DNA of 64,000 nucleotides from JAZGGS01 sp963749485. Lineage in GTDB: Bacteria; Bacteroidota; Ignavibacteria; Ignavibacteriales; Ignavibacteriaceae. The notes under the pieces are model-generated. The model was not told the origin of the DNA. It saw nothing but the letters and a program-made list of their open reading frames with translations, and searched no databases. This document shows, in pieces, positions 19,696-28,363 of this stretch; positions within the stretch are counted from its first letter, which is position 1; each line of letters starts with the position of its first letter. Made by a program: the position numbers and the translations under genes. The stretch spans positions 201,117 through 265,116 of the forward strand of contig CAVVMV010000002.1 in assembly GCA_963749485.1 (NCBI GenBank), written 5' to 3'.

Positions 19696-20940
19696 ATGTG
19701 GATAATAATTCGTCTTCTTATAGGCATTACACTTCTTGCGGTTGTTGAAATTTACTTTATAAAAAAACTCGGGCTGGCGGTTAAAAATCTCTTTCCTGTT
19801 TTTCATCAAAAGCAGTATAAAATTATTAAAAGAATTTTCCTTATCTGGATGAATTTTTATCCAATAATTCTTATTGTAATCTTTGTTTATTTTGCAATCA
19901 CTTCGGAATATGTAACGCAGCCTGCCAGCAGAATAATTGATTACCTGGTTATTTATCCTTTCTGGATCGGCTTTATTTTGATGGTGCAAACAGCCATTTA
20001 TTTTATAATTGTTGATTTGATAAAACTTATCGGTTACCCGGTTATTAAAAAACATAAAGCTGTGTTTGTAAAATGGCAATCGGTTTTTATTATTGTACTG
20101 ATCAGCATTTTCACAGTTTATATTCCTGCAAGAGTTATTTATGATTACAACGAAGTCTCTGTAAGAGAAGTTGAGTTTAAGAAAGAAAACCTTCCGCAAT
20201 CACTAAACAATTTTAAGATCGCTTTTATTTCCGATATCCAGGCAGATCATTATACTGATGAGGGACGGCTGGAAAATTTTATAAACATTGTTAACTCACT
20301 TAATCCCGATTTCGTTCTTATCGCTGGTGATCTTATAACCACAGGACCTGAACATATTGATTTAAGCGCAGAACAAGTTGGCAAGCTAAAAGCAAAGTAT
20401 GGTGTTTATTCCTGCATCGGCGACCATGATAACTGGGCATACCGAAATGACACCAAACGAAGTATAAACGAAATAACCAATGCACTGCTGAAAAATAATA
20501 TTGAGATGATTGACAACGGGAAAAAATATATAAATGTTGATGGCTCATCTATAGGGATAACATTTATAACAAATACTTATGTGGAAACTGTCCAGCAAAA
20601 AATTCTGGATACCTTATCATCAAGCAATAGCGGCGATTTAAAAATATTTTTAACCCATCAGCCAAGGAAACATCTTATTGAGGCAGCAAGAAAGAATGAT
20701 TTTGATCTTTACCTTGCCGGACATACGCATGGCGGACAGATTTCATTCGTTTTTCCATTTATTCAGCTTACGCCAACACTTTTTGAAACAACATACATAC
20801 AGGGTGATTTTTGGTTTGATGATCCCGACAAAGTCGGGACGGGTATGCTGATGATAGTTACGAGGGGTTTGGGAATGTCGATTGCACCGCTACGTTATAA
20901 TTCTACACCGGAGATAACTTTAATAAAAATTACAAATTAA
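19696..20940 (+). CDS. Membrane-anchored metallophosphoesterase (YkuE/YaeI-like)
   Basis: Intact, 414 residues. The first 160 residues hold about four hydrophobic segments, and the rest is a calcineurin-like phosphoesterase domain: 'IAFISDIQADHY' (metal ligands Asp, His), 'LIAGDLITTGPEH' (Asp), 'YSCIGDHDNW' (in place of GNHD) and 'LYLAGHTHGGQI' (the GHxHxGQ motif). This order is seen in membrane phosphoesterases related to UDP-diacylglucosamine hydrolases or lipid-pyrophosphate enzymes, but the substrate cannot be read. A 17-base palindrome lies inside the coding sequence at 20823-20839. Confidence 0.88.
   Translation: MWIIIRLLIGITLLAVVEIYFIKKLGLAVKNLFPVFHQKQYKIIKRIFLIWMNFYPIILIVIFVYFAITSEYVTQPASRIIDYLVIYPFWIGFILMVQTAIYFIIVDLIKLIGYPVIKKHKAVFVKWQSVFIIVLISIFTVYIPARVIYDYNEVSVREVEFKKENLPQSLNNFKIAFISDIQADHYTDEGRLENFINIVNSLNPDFVLIAGDLITTGPEHIDLSAEQVGKLKAKYGVYSCIGDHDNWAYRNDTKRSINEITNALLKNNIEMIDNGKKYINVDGSSIGITFITNTYVETVQQKILDTLSSSNSGDLKIFLTHQPRKHLIEAARKNDFDLYLAGHTHGGQISFVFPFIQLTPTLFETTYIQGDFWFDDPDKVGTGMLMIVTRGLGMSIAPLRYNSTPEITLIKITN
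20823..20839. repeat. Perfect palindrome within the phosphoesterase gene
   Basis: TCCCGAC, AAA, GTCGGGA forms a 7-base perfect stem with a 3-base loop. It lies in frame inside the coding sequence, encoding part of 'DDPDKVGTG', near the C-terminus between the metal motif and the final strands. It is markedly more GC-rich than its surroundings. Short interspersed palindromes of this type often sit between genes, and here one appears to have been tolerated inside a protein. Confidence 0.6.
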
Positions 20941-21238
20941 TCCGTTCGTTAAGCAGACCGGATAATTATTCCCGATAATAAAAACGATACTTCAATATGT
21001 TAATCGAATATTTTGTGCGTTTCTTTTAATATGAAACCAAATGCTTTGAACGATCGGAAACTAAATAATTCCTATATGAAATGATTCAAATTTAAAATGT
21101 TGCAAGACTCTCAGCATCTAATTAACTTAGTATTGTTTGATTAGCACAACAAATAAAAATTATTTCCGAAAATATTGTTTACACTTTTTACTATTCTAAA
21201 ATGTAATTCGTCGTTTTTAATAAACTTCAAGAAATAAA

Positions 21239-23589
21239 TTGAATACAAATAAAACATCCCGCTTTGTTTTATTATTTTTCATCATCCTAACTCCATTAAG
21301 CGTTTTTTCACAAACCGGTGTTACTATTGTTTCAGGGTTCATAACGGATTCAACAAGCGGTGAAGCACTAATTGGGTCGAACATTTTACTTTATAAAGAT
21401 AGCATCAATACAAACCAGCCACCTTTAACAGGAACTTCAACTAACAATTACGGATTTTATGCACTACCCAATCTTAAACAGGGTATTTATTATATAATTG
21501 CCCGCAATGTTGGATATAAAACACAAATTAAAGAAATTCAAATCACCATGCAGGGGGGGCGTATTCAGAATGATATTAAATTAGTTCTAGAAAGTATAAG
21601 ACTGCAAGAAGTGATTGTTGAAGGAAAGAAAAAGCAAAGGCCGTTATCAAGTACCATAGATATAGATCCGAATATATTAAAGAAACTCCCATCGATGAGT
21701 GGAAGAGTTGATCTCTTTAGAATTCTTCAATCGCTTCCAGGTATAAAAGTTGCCAGCGATATCTCAAGCGGATTGTATGTAAGAGGGGGGTCCCCCGATG
21801 AAAATCTAACGTTAGTTGATGGTGTTATTATTTATAATCCAACCCATCTTGGAAATTTTTCCGGTGTATTTAATACTGACTTAGTGCAGAATATTCGTCT
21901 GATTAAAGGTGCTTTTCCCGCTGAATATGGAGGAAGGCTTTCTAGTGTTTTGGACATTATGCTTCGTTCCGGTACAAGGGAAAAAGGAAAGGGAAAATTA
22001 AGTCTTGGATTAATTAATTCTGGGTTTATGGTTGAGGGACCTTTAAACCAAAGTACGACTTTTATATTATCCGGTGAAAAAATGTACTATGATTTTATCG
22101 AAAATAATTTTTTACATAGCAGTATTACACCCCGGTATAATTTTTACAGCCTTAACACAAAAATAACCATTACTCCCTCCTCTTCGGATATATACTCATT
22201 AAGCGGATTATTCAGTCAAGACAATTTGTACAATCCATCAACGAGCAATGGTATTGATTACGATATAAAATGGAAAAATGCCTTTGCCAATATTTCGTGG
22301 CAACATATTAACCCTCAGTCTTTTTTTATTGTTAGTACATTAAGCTATGTTAATTATGAATTTCAATCCATTCTTGAAGATAACAGTTCATCAACCTCCG
22401 CTAATAATTATTTTGCACTTTCTAAACTGAGAGACTTATTTATAAAAATAAATGCTGAAATTTACTGGAATGCTCAGAACACACTAAAAATTGGATCTGA
22501 AATGGCGTTTCATAATTATTCTTTAATCTACAGTAATTTTTACGATCCTTTAATTGAACAAACCTTGGGATCATTGCCGAATGTAAATACTATGGAAGCT
22601 GCCTTATATGTACAGAATGAAAGTAAAATTTTCGATTGGTTAAAAACTAATCTTGGTTTAAGGGGTTATTATTTTAAATCAAAAAAGTATTTCAATGTGG
22701 AGCCTCGTCTTTCGGCTGAAATTATGGTAAATGATAATCTATCGATTAGCGGCGCATTTGCAATTGCACATCAATTTTTACACCTAATAGTAAGGAATGA
22801 TATTTCTCTCCCAACTGATCTTTGGTATCCTTCATCAGATAAAATTGAACCAAGTAAATCAACGCAATATGTAATGGGAGTCAATTATAATTTGTTCAAC
22901 AAGCAATATATATTTTCTGTTGAAGGTTATTATAAAGATATGATGAATCTCTATGAATTTAAGAATTCGACAGACTATGAACTTGGAGACCAGGTTGAAA
23001 ATCTTTTTACTAAAGGAGAGGGTGAAGCGTATGGGATTGAATTTTTTGCTTATAAAACATCTGGCAGTCTCACCGGTTGGATTGGTTATACTTTATCATG
23101 GACGAGAAGAAAGTTTAATGATTTAAATACGGGAAAGGTTTTCTATCCTCGATACGATAGAAGACATGATTTATCATTAACGCTTGCTTATGAATTAAAC
23201 GACAATTGGAGTTTCGGTTTAAATTGGATTTTTGCAAGTGGACAAGGTTTTACAATGCCTACAGGTCAGTATCAATTCGAATCTATCGGAGTAAATGAAC
23301 AATCAAATTTGCAATTTAATTATACCGAGCAGAAATGGATTTACCCTTGCTCCGTACCACAAGTTAGATTTAAACATCACTTACAAATTTAATTTGAACA
23401 GTCTGGGAATTTGAAGCGTATTTAAACCTTTATAACGTTTACAACAGAAAAAATCCTTTTGCAATTTATTCTACCTATGACAATAGCATAGATTCTGGAA
23501 ATAATGGAGTCACCCTTCCCGTATCCAGAATAAAGCAAATTTCATTATTCCCTTTTATTCCTTCCATCGGAATAACAATGAAGTTATAA
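21239..23589 (+). CDS. TonB-dependent outer-membrane receptor (frame broken twice near the 3' end)
   Basis: A signal peptide ('LLFFIILTPLSVFS') is followed by a carboxypeptidase-regulatory-like beta-sandwich (about residues 28-105) and a TonB plug ('LFRILQSLPGIKV', 'LYVRGGSPDENLTLVDG', 'LIKGAFPAEYGGRLSSVLD'). The remainder is a 22-strand-type barrel. A TTG start is used. The apparent stop at 23392 is a shift: the other frames read 'LAPYHKLDLNITYKFNLNS' and then 'WEFEAYLNLYNVYNRKNPF', ending 'PFIPSIGITMKL' at 23589, a normal barrel end. Corrected length is about 783 residues. The lipoprotein that follows after 10 bases suggests a nutrient-uptake pair. The substrate is unknown. Confidence 0.9.
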
Positions 23590-23599
23590 TTATTGAAAT

Positions 23600-24409
23600 A
23601 TGAAAAAGCTATATTTCCTCATACTACCTTCTATCTTGTTATTCATTGCCAGCTGCGATGAATTGGATATTATCAACCCGGATACAGTTTACAAGGAATA
23701 TGTTGTGGTAAGAGCCGAATTAAATGCATTGTCAAATTTCGAAGGGGTTGCCTTTACAAAAACTCTCCCAATTAACGAGCCTTATGATACTAATAAAGCT
23801 TTCTTAAAAAATGTTACAGCTTATTTAAAAATAGACGGAATTAGAATTATTCCACTTCATTATTACCAGGGCGGCATTTATAAACCTTACGAAAATATTT
23901 TTATAGTTCCCGGCAGTACTTACGAACTTTTTGCAATGGTTGAGAGCACTTCTATTTATGGGATTACAAAGATTCCCCAAAAACCCGAAGTAACATCTGC
24001 ATTTTATTCAAACGATCACATAGATGCGTTGGTAAAATCAAATCCTTCAGAAGTATATGGTGCAGTATGGGCAATTGTCAATCCTTCCAATAATTCTTTA
24101 ATTGATATAGGTGCCGATTTCTTATCAATAGTTAATTCTTCCTATGATATCCCTCTTCTTACAACTTCTGTAAGCACCGCTGATATACCAAATAAATATA
24201 CCTCTGGCTCTTATAATGATTACCGGGCTGTTAAAGTATATTCGTTTGATACTCCTTATCTACAATATTTTAATACAAAAAATAATAACCAACCCATTTC
24301 CAACGCTTTTGTTCAGGGTGGTGATCGAATTGCCTGGAATGTCCAGGGCAATAATGTTATCGGTTTGTTCATCGGAGTTGCAGAGGGAAGTTATGTTAGG
24401 CCTAATTAG
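23600..24409 (+). CDS. DUF4249-like lipoprotein, partner of the TonB receptor
   Basis: Intact 269-residue protein with a lipoprotein signal peptide ('LLFIASCDE'), so it is expected on the membrane as an acylated protein. Its position 10 bases after a TonB-dependent receptor and its beta-rich makeup match DUF4249-type partners of Bacteroidota receptors, which are loosely analogous to SusD. I see no catalytic motif. The family assignment rests mainly on context and general resemblance. Confidence 0.6.
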   Translation: MKKLYFLILPSILLFIASCDELDIINPDTVYKEYVVVRAELNALSNFEGVAFTKTLPINEPYDTNKAFLKNVTAYLKIDGIRIIPLHYYQGGIYKPYENIFIVPGSTYELFAMVESTSIYGITKIPQKPEVTSAFYSNDHIDALVKSNPSEVYGAVWAIVNPSNNSLIDIGADFLSIVNSSYDIPLLTTSVSTADIPNKYTSGSYNDYRAVKVYSFDTPYLQYFNTKNNNQPISNAFVQGGDRIAWNVQGNNVIGLFIGVAEGSYVRPN

Positions 24410-24421
24410 AAATTATTAAAG

Positions 24422-25480
24422 ATGAAAACAAATTTTACGCTTTCCAATATTTTTCTTTTTATTCTTATTTCCTTTGGCTTTACAGGATGCCTTTCGGATG
24501 AAGAGTCCTCTGTGTTTACAATTGGTTTGTCTGATAATGCTATGCTTCTCTATTATTTAGAAGAAAATGGAGATTATATAAATTCTTCTAATATGCCTTC
24601 TGTTGTTAATGTTGATGAAGTTTATAATCACCTAAATAATTATCTAATTATCGATACCAGAACAAATTCCGAATATATCGCCGGTCATATCCCCGGAGCA
24701 GTTAATATCCAAAACGATTCTTTGATTACCTTCTTAAATTCAATTGAAGCTAGTACTTACGCAAAAGTGATCTTGGTAAGTAAAGATGGGCAGGCATCGT
24801 CTTATTACACTTGTCTTCTAAGGTTATATGGAATTACAAATACTTATTCTTTACTATTCGGAATGACGCAGTGGAATTTAGCTTTTTCAGAGGCATGGAC
24901 TAACAATATTGACGACAGCCCGGTAACACAATATTTTAATTTTGATACATACACAAATGACTCATTATCAAATTTACCTACTATAAATTTTTCTAATTCA
25001 AATAAAAGTTTTGAAAATAAAGTAAAAGATAGAATTGATGAAATTATAAAAGTTGGATTTATAAACGGAGAATCTTACGTAAGTATTTATCCACTTGAGT
25101 TATTATTTAATGGTGAACCAGCATCAGACTTTTATATAATTTGTTATGGAATTTTACCCTTTTACCACCAGAACCCATTTGACCCTCTCGCTGTCGGTCA
25201 TTTCCCAAATGCGGTATCTTTTGTTCCGGGAAAGAATCTTAAGAGCACAGACAATTTGCAATTACTGCCAAATGAAAATAAGATAGTTGTTTACAGTTAT
25301 TCCGGGCAATTAAGTGCTTTTGTGGTGGCTTATTTACGTTTGTTAGGATATGATGCGAAGTCCTTATTGTATGGAGGAAATATGTTGTTTTATACTTTTA
25401 TGGTTGACAAGTTCGCTACTTATGACCCGTTTGTTTTCCTTACAAGTAATATAAGAAATTATCCATATGTTTCTCCCTGA
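24422..25480 (+). CDS. Tandem rhodanese-like lipoprotein without catalytic cysteines
   Basis: 352 residues. The signal peptide ends 'FGFTGCLSDEE', a good lipobox. Two rhodanese-like domains follow. The first has 'LIIDTRTNSEYIAGHIPGAVNI' (shown as 'IDTRTNSEYIAGHIPGA'), with active-site loop 'VSKDGQASS'. The second has 'AVGHFPNAVSF' and the loop 'VVYSYSGQLSAFVVAYLRLL'. In active sulfurtransferases the loop starts with Cys (CxxGxRS). Here Ser and Tyr/Ser occupy that place, so both domains look catalytically dead and perhaps serve as binding modules. It is third in the receptor-lipoprotein operon, 12 bases after the previous gene. Its last codons and stop fall inside sequence homologous to ggt (see 25470). 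Confidence 0.8.
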   Translation: MKTNFTLSNIFLFILISFGFTGCLSDEESSVFTIGLSDNAMLLYYLEENGDYINSSNMPSVVNVDEVYNHLNNYLIIDTRTNSEYIAGHIPGAVNIQNDSLITFLNSIEASTYAKVILVSKDGQASSYYTCLLRLYGITNTYSLLFGMTQWNLAFSEAWTNNIDDSPVTQYFNFDTYTNDSLSNLPTINFSNSNKSFENKVKDRIDEIIKVGFINGESYVSIYPLELLFNGEPASDFYIICYGILPFYHQNPFDPLAVGHFPNAVSFVPGKNLKSTDNLQLLPNENKIVVYSYSGQLSAFVVAYLRLLGYDAKSLLYGGNMLFYTFMVDKFATYDPFVFLTSNIRNYPYVSP

Positions 25481-25607
25481 ACTTACCCAGGGAGGAACGA
25501 CTTCAGCAGGTGTACCGGGAAGCGTTGCTTGATTACTTTGCCGGTAATTTTTCCGATCACGAGTTAACAGACGAAGAGCTTTACTCAGATTTAAGAAAAC
25601 TTGATAC
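25470..25607 (+). pseudogene. Chimeric gene scar: ggt internal piece joined to a trpB2 3' end
   Basis: Bases 25470-25529 align without gaps to 28727-28786 of the intact ggt (51 of 60 bases by my count). They would encode 'FLPELTQGGTTSAGVPGSVA' against 'FLPELSQEGTTSAGVPGSVA'. Immediately after, 25531-25607 align without gaps to the trpB2 3' region at 28010-28086 (69 of 77), encoding 'DYFAGNFSDHELTDEELYSD' against 'DYLAGNLSDHELTEEELYSD'. The differences are mostly silent or conservative, so the source genes diverged while still functional. Neither piece has a start or the rest of its gene. It reads as a deletion scar of a second ggt-trpB pair. Confidence 0.85.
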
Positions 25608-25616
25608 TGTCTTTCA

Positions 25617-26416
25617 ATGAACAGTTACACCTTAACTCAAATAAATATTTACCCGGTTAAATCTCTTGGGGGGATTTTACTTCAATCATCACAGGTAGAA
25701 GAGCGTGGATTAAAATACGACCGGCGCTGGATGATTGTTGATGAAAACAATCAGTTTATTACACAGCGTAAGTATCCGCAGATGTCTTTGCTTCAGCCGG
25801 AAATTAAAGAGAGCCTGCTTATAATAAATCACAAACAGAATAAAGTTACACCATTAACCATTTCGCTCTCTCCATATAGTGAAGAAGAAATTAATGTGCA
25901 GATCTGGAAAGACAACATTCCTGCAATAAAATATAACGGCGATGTTAATGAATGGTTTACTAAAGCAATCGGATTAAGGTGTAGCCTTGTTTACATGCCC
26001 GATACAACAAAGAGAAAAGTGAATCCGAAATATGTTGATAATCAGATTGTTAGCTTTGCAGATGGCTACCCCTTTTTAATAATTGGTGAAGAATCTCTTG
26101 TTGATTTAAACAACCGGCTAAAAGACCCTTTACCAATGAATCGCTTTAGACCAAACTTGTTTTCAGCGGAGGAGAACCTTTTGATGAAGATGGGTGGAAG
26201 CGATTTAGAATTGGTGGTATTGAGTTTCGTTCGATCAAACCTTGTTCCCGATGTGTGGTTACAACGGTTGATCAGGATACTTCTAATAAGGGTAAAGAGC
26301 CATTAAAAACTTTATCGCAATACAGGGAAGTTAACGGAAAAGTTATGTTCGGGATGAACCTTGTTTGCGAAGGAACCGGTAATGTGAAGGTGGGGGATCA
26401 AATTAATCATCTGTAA
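25617..26416 (+). CDS. MOSC-domain protein, mARC/YcbX-like (frame broken once)
   Basis: An N-terminal MOSC beta-barrel ('IYPVKSLGGILLQSSQVEERG', read as 'IYPVKSLGG' and 'YDRRWMIVD') is followed by the MOSC domain proper. Frame is lost near 26170 with one base missing. The other frame continues 'GGIEFRSIKPCSRCVVTTVD', which contains the conserved molybdenum-ligating Cys region, and ends 'GNVKVGDQINHL' at 26416. Corrected length is about 266 residues, the family norm. Members bind molybdenum cofactor and reduce N-hydroxylated compounds, or handle sulfur. The ATG follows the scar directly, leaving almost no room for its own promoter. Confidence 0.87.
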
Positions 26417-26733
26417 CCTGGAGAAGGCGATCAGCAGCAATCTATTATGTTTATTTATCAAAGATTCCCCTTGACACTATCATCATAAAAAAATATATTG
26501 GCATCCACTATCTTCAAAAAACAAAATTGAATAACACATTTTCTAAATATCGAATTTTAAATCTTTCCAACACCCTTTCATGGCGTGGCTGGCGCCGCTA
26601 ATCTATAAGCAAACATCCGTTTGTTCACATATTTCTGTTTAAATCTTTAATTCAATAATTCGCCATCGGCGATTATCAACTTATTTCCATCCATGTGCTG
26701 AAGAGCCATGGTTAAAATCAAAGGAGTACGAAC
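26417..26733. other. Intergenic region upstream of trpB2
   Basis: AT-rich, with no coding frame that I recognise. It contains a small GC-rich patch near 26580-26600 (GGCTGGCGCC). An AAGGAG ribosome site at about 26721 serves the trpB2 ATG. The promoter of trpB2 is presumably here, but I cannot fix it. Confidence 0.5.
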
Positions 26734-28102
26734 ATGAGTATTGCTAAAAAAATTCTTCTTAGATGAATCGGATATACCCGATTATTATTACAACATCCAG
26801 GCAGATATGCCAAACCCAACCCTTCCGCCACTTCATCCTGGTACTAAAAAACCAATCGGACCGGAAGACCTTGCACCACTCTTCCCTATGGAGCTTATAA
26901 AGCAGGAAGTTTCGCAGGAAAGATTTATCGAAATTCCGGATGAAGTACGAAACATTTACAAACTATACAGACCCTCACCTCTTTACCGCGCTACAGGACT
27001 TGAAAAACTTTTAGACACGCCGGCAAAGATCTATTATAAATATGAAGGTGTTAGTCCTACCGGTTCACATAAGCCAAACACTGCTATTGCACAGGCGTTT
27101 TACAACAAAAACGAAGGCGCTAAAAAACTTGCAACCGAAACCGGTGCCGGGCAGTGGGGAAGTGCTTTAAGTTTTGCCTGTGCGCAGTTCGGACTTGAGT
27201 GTGAGGTGTACATGGTAAAAATAAGTTACGACCAGAAACCTTACAGAAAAGTTATGATGAATACATTCGGTGCAGAAGTTATTTCTTCACCCAGCAACAG
27301 AACAAACGCAGGCAAACAGATATTAGCTCAGGATCCCAACTCTCCCGGAAGTCTTGGCATTGCAATTTCAGAAGCAGTTGAACGTGCTGCAACCGAAGAA
27401 GGAACTAACTACTCGCTCGGCAGCGTATTAAACCATGTTCTGATGCACCAAACAGTTATCGGGCAGGAAGCAATAAAGCAGATGGAAATAGCCGGTGATT
27501 TTCCAGATATTATTATTGCTCCATTTGGTGGCGGTTCTAACTTTGCTGGTATTGCATTCCCGTTCCTCCGTTACAATCTCCAGGAAGATAAAAACATACG
27601 CTGTATTGCTGTTGAACCTGCTTCATGTCCTAAACTTACCAAAGGTGAATTTCGTTACGACTTTGGTGATACTGTTGGTTTAACCCCGCTCATTCCTATG
27701 TACACTTTGGGACATACCTTTGTACCAGAACCAATTCATGCCGGCGGCTTACGCTACCATGGTGCAGGTGCAATTATAAGTCAGCTTCTTAAAGATAAAA
27801 TAATTGAAGCAAATGCTTTACATCAGATTGAATGTTTTGAAGCAGGAATTAAATTTTCCATTTCAGAAGGAATAATACCTGCACCGGAAGCAACACATGG
27901 AATTGCACAGGTAATAAGGGAAGCTTTAAAAGCAAAAGTTGAAGGAACGAAGAAAACCATTCTCTTTAACCTTTGCGGACATGGTTATTTTGATATGGGC
28001 GCTTACCAGGATTACCTTGCGGGTAACCTTTCCGATCACGAATTAACTGAAGAAGAACTTTACTCAGATTTAAGAAAACTTGATACACCAGAAGCTGCGT
28101 AA
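26734..28102 (+). CDS. trpB: Tryptophan synthase beta chain, TrpB2 type (frame broken at codon 6)
   Basis: PLP enzyme condensing indole with serine. The PLP lysine lies in 'SPTGSHKPNTA', followed by the TrpB2-typical 'TGAGQWGSALSFACAQFG' and the phosphate loop 'APFGGGSNFAGI'. The N-terminal extension beginning 'PDYYYNIQADMPNPTLPP' and about 456 residues mark the TrpB2 branch, longer than TrpB1. An AAGGAG site precedes the ATG at 26734. A run of seven A (six expected) shifts the frame at once, and the reading then continues 'KKFFLDESDIPDYY'. There is no trpA next to it, so it probably salvages free indole. A sequence related to its last 26 codons occurs as a scar at 25531. Confidence 0.92.
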
Positions 28103-28115
28103 AAATCTATAAGTG

Positions 28116-28137
28116 GAGACGGGGCAAGCCCCGTCTC
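28116..28137. terminator. GC-rich perfect palindrome after trpB2
   Basis: GAGACGGGGC, AA, GCCCCGTCTC makes a 10-base perfect stem beginning 14 bases after the trpB2 stop, followed by 'tatactttttact'. It could act as a terminator, although the T-run is weak and the very short loop is more typical of interspersed palindromic repeats. Confidence 0.6.
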
Positions 28138-28305
28138 TATACTTTTTACTATGAGCAAATAAAGATATCCCGCCGTCCGATTCTTTCGAAGCAAAAAAAT
28201 TCAGATTGAAGTAACTTGGGTTAAACTATTATTTTTTGGTTTGGGTGATTTCTTTGCGTTAATAACTTTTTATAAGTTTACAAACACTTTTTCCGTTGGG
28301 GCGAA

Positions 28306-28335
28306 CCGGCAAGCCTGCCTATCGGCAGACAGGTC
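28306..28335. repeat. Imperfect palindromic repeat upstream of ggt
   Basis: The segment around 'CCTGCCTATCGGCAGACAGG' can fold as CCTGCC against GGCAG..GG with one bulge. It is GC-rich within AT-rich surroundings and resembles the hairpin elements at 28116 and 34795 in composition. It lies about 30 bases before the ggt ATG, so it could also affect translation. Confidence 0.4.
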
Positions 28336-28363
28336 GCTTTACAAACTATTGGAGTTAAAACTA

